Made by a program: the position numbers and the translations under genes. From an uncultured Bacteroidales bacterium (GTDB lineage: Bacteria; Bacteroidota; Bacteroidia; Bacteroidales; Paludibacteraceae), in assembly GCA_937907165.1 (NCBI GenBank), contig CALCUH010000206.1, positions 1 through 27,783 of the forward strand: a DNA stretch of 27,783 nt, given 5' to 3'. Below the pieces are notes generated by a model. The model saw only the letters and a list, made by a program, of their open reading frames with translations, was not told the DNA's origin and did no database searches. Shown here piece after piece: positions 16,601-22,699 of the stretch (positions are counted from its first letter, which is position 1; the number at the start of each line of letters is the position of its first letter).

Positions 16601-17714
16601 TCAGACCTCCGCCGTCGGTGCCGATGAACATTGTCCCGTCATGCTCCGTGAAGCAGGTTACAGCATTGTTGGAGATGCTGTTAGGGTTGTCGCTGCTATG
16701 TTTGAAATAATCGAAACTATTGGCGGTCGAACCCGAGAAGAATAGCCAATAGTGGTGTGTCCCTACCCAAAGGTTATGTCTGCTGTCCTCCGTGAAACTG
16801 TTGATGGTCAGTTTGTCCACCGTGGCGGGAAATGTGATTCCCTTGTCCGATACGTCGTGAAGAAGCGGGTCGTAGAAGAGCAGCTTACCGTTGACAAACC
16901 CGATCCAGACCCTTTTCTGAGAATCCTCGTAAGTCTTTGCCACAAAGTTGCTTGGTATCAGGTCTGGATGTGTCTCTCTGCAGAAGGAGCGAATTGTATT
17001 CTTTTTCGGATTGTATAGCAACAAACCCTCGTTTCTTGTGCCTATGTGGAACGAACCGTCAGATGCGATGGTGATGTTTTGGATGTGAGGATCATGTTCT
17101 TTCCCTTTGGGGAAGGGGAGTGAGATGTGCGAAAGTTGCTTGCTTTCGATGTCGAACGTGTATAAACCCTCTTGTTGCGAGCCAATCCAGAGTTTGTTCT
17201 TCTCCATGGCCATGCTGCTGAATATGTAGGGCAGTTCATGTCTGGCGAGCACTTGGGCGTCGGGACCTAGTTCAAAGATGCCGTATTGGCTAAGAATCCA
17301 TAGATGGTGGTTTTTGTCTTCTGCGATACCGTTGATGTAAGAGTCGCAAACATTCATGTCTATGTGTTTGTATTTGTTGACTCTTTTGTCGTATATCGCT
17401 AATCCTTTGTCGGTGCAGACCCATAACCTTTGTTGGGAGTCCTCGAACAGTTTCCTAAAGTTATTGTAGTGTATTTTAGAAGTGGAATCCTGCTCGCATT
17501 TGGTATATTCGTAACCGTTGTATTTAATCAGACCATTCTCAGTGGCGAGCCACATGATGCCGTGACTGTCCGAAAATATGTCGTTGATGTTACTGCATGG
17601 CGTGTTCGATTGCGCTTTTAGTGCTGAGAAGCGCATTGTCTCTCCGTATAATGGTTTAGTGACGACGGTTAGACATAAGAATATTATGGTGTATATAATG
17701 TTATGCTTTCGCAT
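13686..17714 (-). CDS. Hybrid two-component system sensor/regulator (HTCS)
   Basis: A 1342-residue one-protein signalling system. Residues 1-25 are a signal peptide. Residues 30-690 form two consecutive beta-propellers of two-component-regulator repeats (many D-S-x-G-x-x-W-I/V-G-T units). A Y_Y_Y domain follows (about 700-770), then one membrane helix (775-795) and a coiled coil. The histidine kinase has His849 in IIAHDLRNP, RNLLNNAIKF, ITDNGVGM and GSGLGL. The receiver domain has DD at about 1096 and phospho-acceptor Asp1139 in SDVVMPEMDG. An AraC-type HTH (1252-1337) binds DNA. Sugar or glycan fragments usually bind the propeller region in the periplasm. ATG 17714 is chosen because the promoter at 17753 excludes ATG 17783. 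No SusC/SusD pair is adjacent, so its regulon is unknown. Confidence 0.95.
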   Translation of the reverse strand: MRKHNIIYTIIFLCLTVVTKPLYGETMRFSALKAQSNTPCSNINDIFSDSHGIMWLATENGLIKYNGYEYTKCEQDSTSKIHYNNFRKLFEDSQQRLWVCTDKGLAIYDKRVNKYKHIDMNVCDSYINGIAEDKNHHLWILSQYGIFELGPDAQVLARHELPYIFSSMAMEKNKLWIGSQQEGLYTFDIESKQLSHISLPFPKGKEHDPHIQNITIASDGSFHIGTRNEGLLLYNPKKNTIRSFCRETHPDLIPSNFVAKTYEDSQKRVWIGFVNGKLLFYDPLLHDVSDKGITFPATVDKLTINSFTEDSRHNLWVGTHHYWLFFSGSTANSFDYFKHSSDNPNSISNNAVTCFTEHDGTMFIGTDGGGLNHQKKNTNLFTNEKFFGNIILDVKQGKENIYWIASWGNSTIGVTKYNTLTGEKKVYTKGESENSLPTNNIHNLWVEGDSVWAATDGAGIFLINDATGSVTSKMNCQSGIFSSENPQWASHITRDGKGRLWICTSDGVVCHYNGKKDIFTKNSKNVTLAQNESKMCFCDSKGRIWLITTTGGLNIFDEKEKTFTYLQEEYHLPHNLNAITEDNDGNLWITATNEVILFNPDENLVRHFDMADDLGGYSFATNAIYKTQSGNIYLGSNNGFFSFSPEQIIQKGQYEPAVYIKDLFIDGEKIKIGEENLLKQTLAFTDTLRLNHDQNHIGIEYFGIDYGQTENLNYFYSMKGLNAQWIFVGKERRASFTNLNAGTYTFLVKVCEQNGERCSTSQPLTIIIAPAWWQTWWFRIIAIAFIFLIIHCIFKLRERQMRQRQEELEKLVAERTDELSVKNKKIEQQNKQLDETLNLKDRIMSIIAHDLRNPVTAIVGNLSLLTSPNRQYNQEEQNIKVQQTFKSAKKLQDQMENLLEWARIQNNTSLFSPSDYYMDALTRESITLLQNLLSEKEIEVTLKNQATHSAHIDQRMVSSIIRNLLNNAIKFTPKGGKIVIQNSEEGDEIRWSITDNGVGMDEEQIKKLTEENHLESTFGTNNEKGSGLGLMICHEFIQKNNGRWEITSVKGEGTTFTLHFPKGTLNQANVMTESTATLTTETSGTDTKQYKLLIVDDNDEIRAYLADLFSDWYDVLTANNGRAAFEIAQREIPDIIISDVVMPEMDGKTFCHKIKEEQLTQHIPVILLTTEATVDNQIEGINLGADDYVTKPFNGNILKAKVAAMLKNKELQREHVRRSVLSMPKMEIPESQDDQFLRKINETISEYISETNLTVEFLAEKTALSRVQLFRKFKAITGCSPSEYIKAVKLQHAADILLSGKHNISDVAYSCGFTDPKYFSNCFSEKFGMTPTQYVKKNRPEN

Positions 17715-17752
17715 GCTATGCTCAATTTTGTTTTTTTTTTCAGGAAACAATG

Positions 17753-17784
17753 CAAAATTATATATTTTGGGTAATTTTTCCAAG
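17753..17784 (-). promoter_or_regulatory. Bacteroidota-type promoter of the HTCS gene
   Basis: On the minus strand TAATTTTG (17760 to 17753) matches TAnnTTTG, with CTTG (17781-17784, one change from TTTG) 20 bases upstream. The transcript would start near 17746, about 32 nt before ATG 17714. The remainder of the 213-base gap to 17927 is AT-rich with nothing else recognised. Confidence 0.55.
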
Positions 17785-17927
17785 TCGGATTGTGCTTCTC
17801 TCTATGTATTAATGCATACTTGTTTCGATATTTGTTAATTGTTTCAAATATAAGTAAAGAGGTGGGAAATTTTTTTCTCTCTAGTATATGATGATATAGT
17901 GTGAATGGTTTAATAAGTATAAAACTA

Positions 17928-18740
17928 TTATTCGTAATAACTGATTTGGTAAATGTCCGCAGGTGAAACTTTTTCAACACGGATTAGATTATCATGGTCG
18001 TCATAATGGTAGTAGGAGCATGTGATGGCTGTTCCCTTATAGCAATAACATCTGCGTATTAATCTATCTTTTTCGTCATATTTAAGTTTCTCATAATAGT
18101 CTTTGTTAACTTCATGATGGTTTTCATCATATTGTTTAATCACGACTTTTCCTCCTTTTTTATGATGATAAATATATATTCCTATGTTCGTGGTGATTTC
18201 TTTTTCTATTTTTCCTTTTTTATCATATAAAATCCTTTGGATGACTTCTCCATTCTTTAAAGTGCTTTTTTCAATGATAGCGCCATTTTTGTCATAATCA
18301 TACCTGAACGATTCATTTTCATATCGATTGGATGTGGACTCTCCATTTTTGTAATATTTGTTTAAGAGGTCGCCATGCTCGTTATAAACTCTGACATAAT
18401 GATAGAGCAGGCTGTCGTTTTGATTGTATACCTCGCATTCTATCTCGTTGTGATGGCTTGAATAGTTTTTATAGATCTTCTGCTCGTTCGTCAGGTTGTT
18501 TTCGTATAGAAGGAACCCGTTTGGGTCGAATAGGGTAGTGTCGCTGGTTTTGTTATCGATTTTTGAGATATGGTACTTCACAGCTCCTTTTAAACCGGCT
18601 ATTTGTGCGTCTGTTTTGAATTTCGAGGGAAGATCTGATAAGGAATCAGGCTGGCTATAGCAGTTGCTTATGGCTAAGAGGAGCAGTGCCCCTGCTATGA
18701 TGAATTTTTTTAAGATGCGGTTCGTAATCATTTTTCGCAT
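17928..18740 (-). CDS. Secreted YD-repeat-like protein
   Basis: A 270-residue exported protein. The signal peptide (hydrophobic core IIAGALLLLAI) ends near CYSQ, more likely signal peptidase I than a lipoprotein because Asn precedes the Cys. The mature part repeats short beta units with Tyr-Asp/Asn-x-x-Gly turns (FDPNGFLLYE, YNEHGDLLNKYYKNG, YDKNGAIIEK, YDKKGKIEKE, YDEKDRLIRR, YDDHDNLIRV). This resembles RHS/YD or YwqK-type sheets, but there is no toxin domain. Function unknown. ATG 18740 or 18731 fits the signal peptide. The longer open frame to 18812 puts a charged stretch in front of it and is unlikely. The gene is notably AT-rich (16 G+C in the 60 bases 18061-18120). It follows the Sel1 gene after 130 bases without a clear promoter and may share its transcript. 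Confidence 0.72.
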   Translation of the reverse strand: MRKMITNRILKKFIIAGALLLLAISNCYSQPDSLSDLPSKFKTDAQIAGLKGAVKYHISKIDNKTSDTTLFDPNGFLLYENNLTNEQKIYKNYSSHHNEIECEVYNQNDSLLYHYVRVYNEHGDLLNKYYKNGESTSNRYENESFRYDYDKNGAIIEKSTLKNGEVIQRILYDKKGKIEKEITTNIGIYIYHHKKGGKVVIKQYDENHHEVNKDYYEKLKYDEKDRLIRRCYCYKGTAITCSYYHYDDHDNLIRVEKVSPADIYQISYYE

Positions 18741-18870
18741 ATTATCATAAGAAAATTTGATATTTCTATTTGAGAGAAAATCTATCAAGCGGATGAATAG
18801 TTTATCTGCCACGATTTTTGTGCGTCAATAATTATATATTGGGGGTAACTTTCCCGGTCGGATAAGGCTT

Positions 18871-19830
18871 CTATTTTGACCTTAAATACTCCTCTATATC
18901 TTTCAACGCCTTTGTTGCATCTGAATGACCTTGATCTGCGGCCTTTCTGAACCACTTTATTGCTTCGGTATCGTCTTGCATCACGCCTTCTCCTTTCCAG
19001 TAACAAACACCTAAATAGTGTTGAGCCTTTGCATGACCTTGGTTTGCGGCTTCCCTGAGCCACTTGACCGTTTCGTCATAGTTTTGTTTAACCCCTTCTC
19101 CAAAAAGATAAGCTTCTCCTAAATAGAATTGAGCATTTACAAGACCTTGATTGGCGGCTTCCCTGTACCATTTCATTGCTTCGTCATAGTTTTGTGTGAC
19201 GCCTTCACCATTATAGTAAGAATTTCCTAAATTACATTGAGCGCTTGCATGACCCTGATTCGCGGCTTTCCTGTACCACTTTACGGCTTCGGAATAGTCT
19301 TTTGTGACGCCCTCACCATTGTAGTACGCATTCCCTAAATTGTATTGGGCGCTTGCATGACCTTGGTTTGCGGCTTTCCTGTCCCACTTTACAGCTTCGG
19401 AATAGTTCTTTTCGACACCTTCCCCTAACCTGTAACATATACCTAATACGAATTGTGCGGAATCGCAGTTCATTTCTGCGGATTTTTTTAATAGGGGGAA
19501 AGCCAGTGTATATTCTTTTTTGTCATAATGTTCCATTCCTTGTTCATATAACGATTGGGCCGATGTTGTGTCGGATGATGAACGATTTGTCTCCTGCGAA
19601 TGCCCATGGTTACGCGTGTCTATTTTTCCTGATGGAATAACGGTGCCGCATTGTCCACAAACATTTCCGGTTACGGCGCTTCCGCATTTTGTGCATTTTA
19701 TTTCCATGATAGTCCCATAATTTGTACAAATAGTTGATCGAACATCGTTCCCGTATTTGGGACATTTCCTTTCATCGGTGCATGAGATAAAAGTTATGAG
19801 TAGGATTAATAGAAAATTCTTTATCATCAT
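18871..19830 (-). CDS. Sel1-repeat lipoprotein with zinc-ribbon-like N-terminus
   Basis: A 319-residue protein. A signal peptide ends in FISC, so Cys17 should be lipidated; the following T-D-E resembles acidic surface-export signals of Bacteroidota lipoproteins. Residues 23-61 look like zinc ribbons. Two knuckles are intact (CTKC 46-49, CGQC 58-61), but two have Tyr in place of the second Cys (CPKY 23-26, CTNY 35-38). A Ser/Thr-rich linker leads to a TPR-like helix pair and five 36-residue Sel1 repeats (119-298) of the form N-Q-G-H-A-S-A-Q-x-x-L-G. Sel1 repeats form an alpha-solenoid for protein binding; the partner is unknown. ATG codons at 19830 and 19827 are both possible. A cytoplasmic-type zinc ribbon behind a lipobox is odd. 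Confidence 0.85.
   Translation of the reverse strand: MMIKNFLLILLITFISCTDERKCPKYGNDVRSTICTNYGTIMEIKCTKCGSAVTGNVCGQCGTVIPSGKIDTRNHGHSQETNRSSSDTTSAQSLYEQGMEHYDKKEYTLAFPLLKKSAEMNCDSAQFVLGICYRLGEGVEKNYSEAVKWDRKAANQGHASAQYNLGNAYYNGEGVTKDYSEAVKWYRKAANQGHASAQCNLGNSYYNGEGVTQNYDEAMKWYREAANQGLVNAQFYLGEAYLFGEGVKQNYDETVKWLREAANQGHAKAQHYLGVCYWKGEGVMQDDTEAIKWFRKAADQGHSDATKALKDIEEYLRSK
18937..19476 (-). repeat. Five tandem 108-bp repeats encoding Sel1 units
   Basis: Five in-frame 36-codon units lie inside the Sel1 gene. Units two and three are the most alike (both with N-Q-G-H-A-S-A-Q and Y-Y-N-G-E-G-V-T), which indicates recent duplication. Such arrays can gain or lose units by slippage or recombination without breaking the frame. 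Confidence 0.8.
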
Positions 19831-20135
19831 GATAAGTCGTTGCTGCTAATCTTGACATCTCAAATCAGTGAAATTTATAATAAGATATAGCCGATCCCCA
19901 ATGTGAGAATCTGTTTTTTTATGCTTATAAGATAATTCTTTTATTCAAAGATACTTCAAATTTAGATGCTAATCTATAATGCGCCAGAAATATACTCAAA
20001 AAAAATATTCTCGAGCTGTTTCCCCTTATGAAAAAACGAAGGATTCGGTTGCCCAAATCCTTCGTCCGTGTAATGATGGTTTAGAATAAATGTGTTTTTA
20101 TATAAGTAGATTTTTTTTCTTGAGTGATTTTAGAA
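19831..20135. other. 305-base intergenic region with candidate Sel1 promoter
   Basis: Two overlapping minus-strand -7 candidates occur, TATCTTTG (19953 to 19946) and TAAATTTG (19964 to 19957), both matching TAnnTTTG. They would give the Sel1 gene an untranslated leader of about 110-120 nt. Neither has a clear -33 partner. The right end holds the terminator of the esterase gene (20031-20065). I see no small gene here. Confidence 0.45.
20031..20065 (-). terminator. Rho-independent terminator after the esterase gene
   Basis: A perfect 10-bp inverted repeat (20036-20045 with 20056-20065) with a 10-nt loop is followed on the minus strand by five to six T. It lies 71 bases past the esterase stop. 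Confidence 0.82.
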
Positions 20136-21320
20136 TTATTTTTTATGTATTTGTATTTTGCTTGTGTTCCATTCATTGTTGCGGAAAAGAGCGATAAAAT
20201 AGATTCCCTCTTTGAGAGAATTTACGTCTATTGCGTCGCTTCCCACCACGCCGTTAAATAGGGTTTTCCCTAAAATGTCTATTAGTTTGAATTCTGTTCC
20301 TTCAGGGACGCCTATGAGTTTAATCTCTCCGCCATTCTGAAATATGCGCATGCTTTCGTCCGGTGTTTTATGGATAGTGGCTGGGTCAGAGCTCGCCGCT
20401 TTCTTCTCTTTAGCGTTGTTGAAAAATTGGAGCATTTGGTCGAGAGCGCCGGAGTAGACTCCGTGATCTCCGTCTGTCCCTATGAATTCGCTTTCAACGC
20501 CACCAGCCTTCAAAGCTTCGTTGAAACGTTTCCCTTGGCATTGAGGAACGATGTTGTCTTTTGATCCGTGTACGGTAAGGAACGGAGGGTCCGTAGGATC
20601 GATGTAGGTGATGGCGGTCGCCAATGCATATTTGTCTTCATTGCCTTGTGCGTCGCACCCCATCTCGCTCTTTTCGTAAGAGCCATTCGAGTTCATGATA
20701 AGACCGCAACCCTCTTCCACGGTAAGACAGATAGGACCCGACCAGTTGCAGACAGCGTCCACGCTACTGCTGAAATCGGTGTAATCGCCTAATGTGCCTT
20801 CCAAATCGAAAGATGCGTTTCCTTTCTGTCCGACTTTCTCATTGCGTGTGGTTCCCATCAGAGAGGCGAGATGTCCGCCAGAAGAGAATCCCGAGATTCC
20901 GATGAAGGAGGTGTCTATTTTCAACTCTTCGGCGTTGCCGCGAAGGTAGCGGACCACCGCTTTGATGTCGTTCAGTTGAGCTGGGAAGGTGGCGTCATTG
21001 CAAGAACGGTGATTAGGCGTCACGAAGATGTAACCATTCTTCAATGCGGTCTCTCCAACTGTACCAAGATCGGCGGAGCCTTTGTAGTCGTTCATCATCC
21101 ATGCGCTACCATATATGTGGATGATAACCGGACATTTCCCTTCGACATTGTTAGGGTAGTAGATGTCTAACTTGTGGTAGACATTGTTGTCATTTACGTA
21201 ACTAACATCTTTTTTCGATGTGTATGAACCTAATACATTGGAGGTTTGCCATCCGTTCCAATTTTGGGCGGATATATTGGCGCATACCAATAGTGACGCC
21301 AATAAGAAAAAGTGCTTCAT
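20136..21320 (-). CDS. Secreted alpha/beta-hydrolase esterase (BD-FAE-like) with type IX sorting domain
   Basis: A 394-residue exported esterase. Residues 1-18 are a signal peptide (cleavage before Gln19). The hydrolase domain (about 35-305) has the oxyanion segment HIYGSAW (68-74), the nucleophile elbow GFSSG with Ser146, and the likely acid Asp255 and base His286 (GDHG). The overall pattern fits the Bacteroidetes feruloyl esterase-like (BD-FAE) group, which releases ester substituents from plant cell-wall glycans; the actual substrate is unproven. Residues 325-394 form a type A type IX secretion sorting domain (GVPEGTEFKLIDILGKTLF, then L-K-E-G-I-Y-F, ending KIQIHKK). Export through the outer membrane and possibly surface anchoring are expected. 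No perfect -7 element was found upstream. It is transcribed alone, in the same direction as the HTCS gene. Confidence 0.9.
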   Translation of the reverse strand: MKHFFLLASLLVCANISAQNWNGWQTSNVLGSYTSKKDVSYVNDNNVYHKLDIYYPNNVEGKCPVIIHIYGSAWMMNDYKGSADLGTVGETALKNGYIFVTPNHRSCNDATFPAQLNDIKAVVRYLRGNAEELKIDTSFIGISGFSSGGHLASLMGTTRNEKVGQKGNASFDLEGTLGDYTDFSSSVDAVCNWSGPICLTVEEGCGLIMNSNGSYEKSEMGCDAQGNEDKYALATAITYIDPTDPPFLTVHGSKDNIVPQCQGKRFNEALKAGGVESEFIGTDGDHGVYSGALDQMLQFFNNAKEKKAASSDPATIHKTPDESMRIFQNGGEIKLIGVPEGTEFKLIDILGKTLFNGVVGSDAIDVNSLKEGIYFIALFRNNEWNTSKIQIHKK

Positions 21321-21514
21321 GGTGTATAAAACTTTTAGAAAAACATTAAACTATAAAAAAAATTCATCCAAACACGTAATACGCGAATATATGGATTTTT
21401 TTTCTTCCGTTGTCTAATATGTTGAAAATATTATCGATAAGATTTTTCCGTTGATGGTATATGTATAATGATGGAAAAAACTTTGTCGATGTGGGGAATT
21501 TTTTGCCGAAAATA

Positions 21515-21545
21515 TTTGCGGGGTACGAAAAAAACTGTACCTTTG
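21515..21545 (+). promoter_or_regulatory. Consensus Bacteroidota promoter of the tRNA gene
   Basis: TTTG (21515-21518), then 19 bases, then TACCTTTG (21538-21545): an exact match to TTTG-N19-TAnnTTTG. Transcription should start near 21551, about 14 nt before the tRNA. Confidence 0.85.
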
Positions 21546-21564
21546 CACCGCATTTGAGAATGAT

Positions 21565-21638
21565 GGCGGGGTAGCTCAGTTGGTTAGAGCGTCGGATTCA
21601 TAACCCGGAGGTCACGAGTTCAATTCTCGTCCCCGCTA
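21565..21638 (+). tRNA. tRNA with CAT anticodon, probably elongator tRNA-Met
   Basis: A full cloverleaf folds by eye: acceptor 21565-21571 with 21631-21637 (G1-U72 wobble), D arm GCTC/GAGC, anticodon stem 21592-21596 with 21604-21608, loop TTCATAA with CAT at 21599-21601, T arm ACGAG/CTCGT with loop TTCAATT, and discriminator A at 21638. CCA is not encoded. It lacks the three stacked G-C pairs and the 1-72 mismatch of initiator tRNA, so elongator Met is favoured. A tRNA-Ile2 read through lysidine at C34 cannot be excluded. The anticodon stem has an A31-C39 mismatch and a U27-G43 pair. Confidence 0.93.
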
Positions 21639-21640
21639 CG

Positions 21641-21673
21641 ATAGGGAATCTTAACGGATTCCCTATTTTTTTT
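21641..21673 (+). terminator. Rho-independent terminator after the tRNA gene
   Basis: A perfect 10-bp stem ATAGGGAATC (21641-21650) with its complement (21657-21666), a 6-nt loop, and eight T (21666-21673). It begins two bases past the discriminator base, so the tRNA is a single-gene transcript. Confidence 0.9.
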
Positions 21674-21725
21674 ATCCCGACATTTAAAAACTTTCTGCCT
21701 TTCGATATTATTACCTAAATCTTTA

Positions 21726-21733
21726 TAATTTTG
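21726..21733 (+). promoter_or_regulatory. -7 promoter element upstream of the lipoprotein gene
   Basis: TAATTTTG matches TAnnTTTG. TTTC at 21700-21703, 22 bases upstream, is a weak -33 candidate. The transcript would start near 21739, about 50 nt before the ATG. Confidence 0.45.
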
Positions 21734-21790
21734 TGTTTAAGGTGATGAACTCTTTATTCGGAGGAACATTTTGTTATATATTGTCGGTCA

Positions 21791-22597
21791 ATGAATGTTA
21801 TGCCAAAATATTGTTTCATAGGCTTGTTTCCGCTGATGGTCATGCTGCTTTCTTGTGGCGGAAATCAAGAGAGGATAGTTCCGCAAGAGGGGCTTTCCGT
21901 CGGTCAGCGTGAATATGATAGTTTGGTGGCGGCGGCATATAAGGTTGATCCGTCGCTTCTTGAATTGCCTGTCGACAGCGGGACGTTGGATAGCAATGGT
22001 TGTGTACGTTTTCGTTTCTCATTGTCTGAAGCCGGTTTCTTGCCAGCCAAGGATTTCTGCCAAAACATTAAGATATTCAACAAGAATGGATCGTTGTCCG
22101 TCGAGTATTTTGACGTATTCGACAATACTATTGTTTCTGACGATTCTTTGGCTCGTAACGGAATATATGAGGGATTGGACGAGAGACTTAGGGAATATGA
22201 TACTTGCAAGATATCACCTGTCGCATTAGCCGATTTCTTGGAGTCGGAAGGTTGGTATGATAGGAAAACGGGGCGTTCTTTCCTTGGAGAGGATACTGGT
22301 TCCGTGACGGATGGTAGGTTCACCTACCGTGTGTTCGATAATGTGATAGCTGATTTCTTTCCGGCTCAGGAACTCTCTGTCTATCCTCAATGGTTGGTTG
22401 TCTTGCTTAACATTAACTCAGTGCCGCCGCTTTTCTGGGAAAAGCATCCCGATGGAGTGACAGATTTTTCAGGGAACAAGGTGACCATGGAATCTCACAA
22501 TAGTAAGCGGAAATGTGTTTTGCGAAGTGTGGTTTATGACATCAATGCGGAGAGTCGCTCCTCTTTTGTTCGCTTTGAGTATGTCTCTAAGAGATGA
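21791..22597 (+). CDS. Lipoprotein of unknown function
   Basis: A 268-residue lipoprotein. The signal peptide ends in the lipobox LLSC, with Cys22-23 followed by GGNQE. No family is recognised. The mature part is acidic and appears alpha/beta: RFRFSLSEAGFLPAKDF looks like a strand-helix start, the middle carries several Asp-Ser pairs, and the hydrophobic segment YPQWLVVLLNINSVPPLFW (about 202-220) is too polar at its edges to be a clear membrane helix. Starts at 21791 and 21800 both give a workable signal peptide. It stands alone between the tRNA terminator and the convergent DUF4270 gene, and no partner is suggested by context. Confidence 0.75.
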   Translation: MNVMPKYCFIGLFPLMVMLLSCGGNQERIVPQEGLSVGQREYDSLVAAAYKVDPSLLELPVDSGTLDSNGCVRFRFSLSEAGFLPAKDFCQNIKIFNKNGSLSVEYFDVFDNTIVSDDSLARNGIYEGLDERLREYDTCKISPVALADFLESEGWYDRKTGRSFLGEDTGSVTDGRFTYRVFDNVIADFFPAQELSVYPQWLVVLLNINSVPPLFWEKHPDGVTDFSGNKVTMESHNSKRKCVLRSVVYDINAESRSSFVRFEYVSKR

Positions 22598-22640
22598 GTT
22601 TTCTCAAATAGGTTGTTGAACTATCTTTACTTAATTTGCA

Positions 22641-22674
22641 AAAAAATAGGGTAGAGAATCTGAATTCTCCACCC
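22641..22674 (-). terminator. Rho-independent terminator after the DUF4270 gene
   Basis: GGGT-GAGAAT (22649-22659, one internal mismatch) pairs with ATTCTC-ACCC (22664-22674) around a 4-nt loop. On the minus strand it is followed by TATTTTTTT. It may also slow plus-strand transcription from the convergent lipoprotein gene. Confidence 0.78.
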
Positions 22675-22699
22675 CCCTGCTAATAATTTTTATTATAGT

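Noticed and set aside
17928..18740. RHS or contact-dependent toxin
   Set aside because: There is a signal peptide and YD-like turns but only 270 residues, no RHS core motif, no toxin domain and no immunity gene next to it.
21565..21673. tRNA 3' end as an attachment site of an integrated element
   Set aside because: No second copy of the tRNA 3' end and no integrase gene were found in the window; the intact terminator lies directly after the tRNA.
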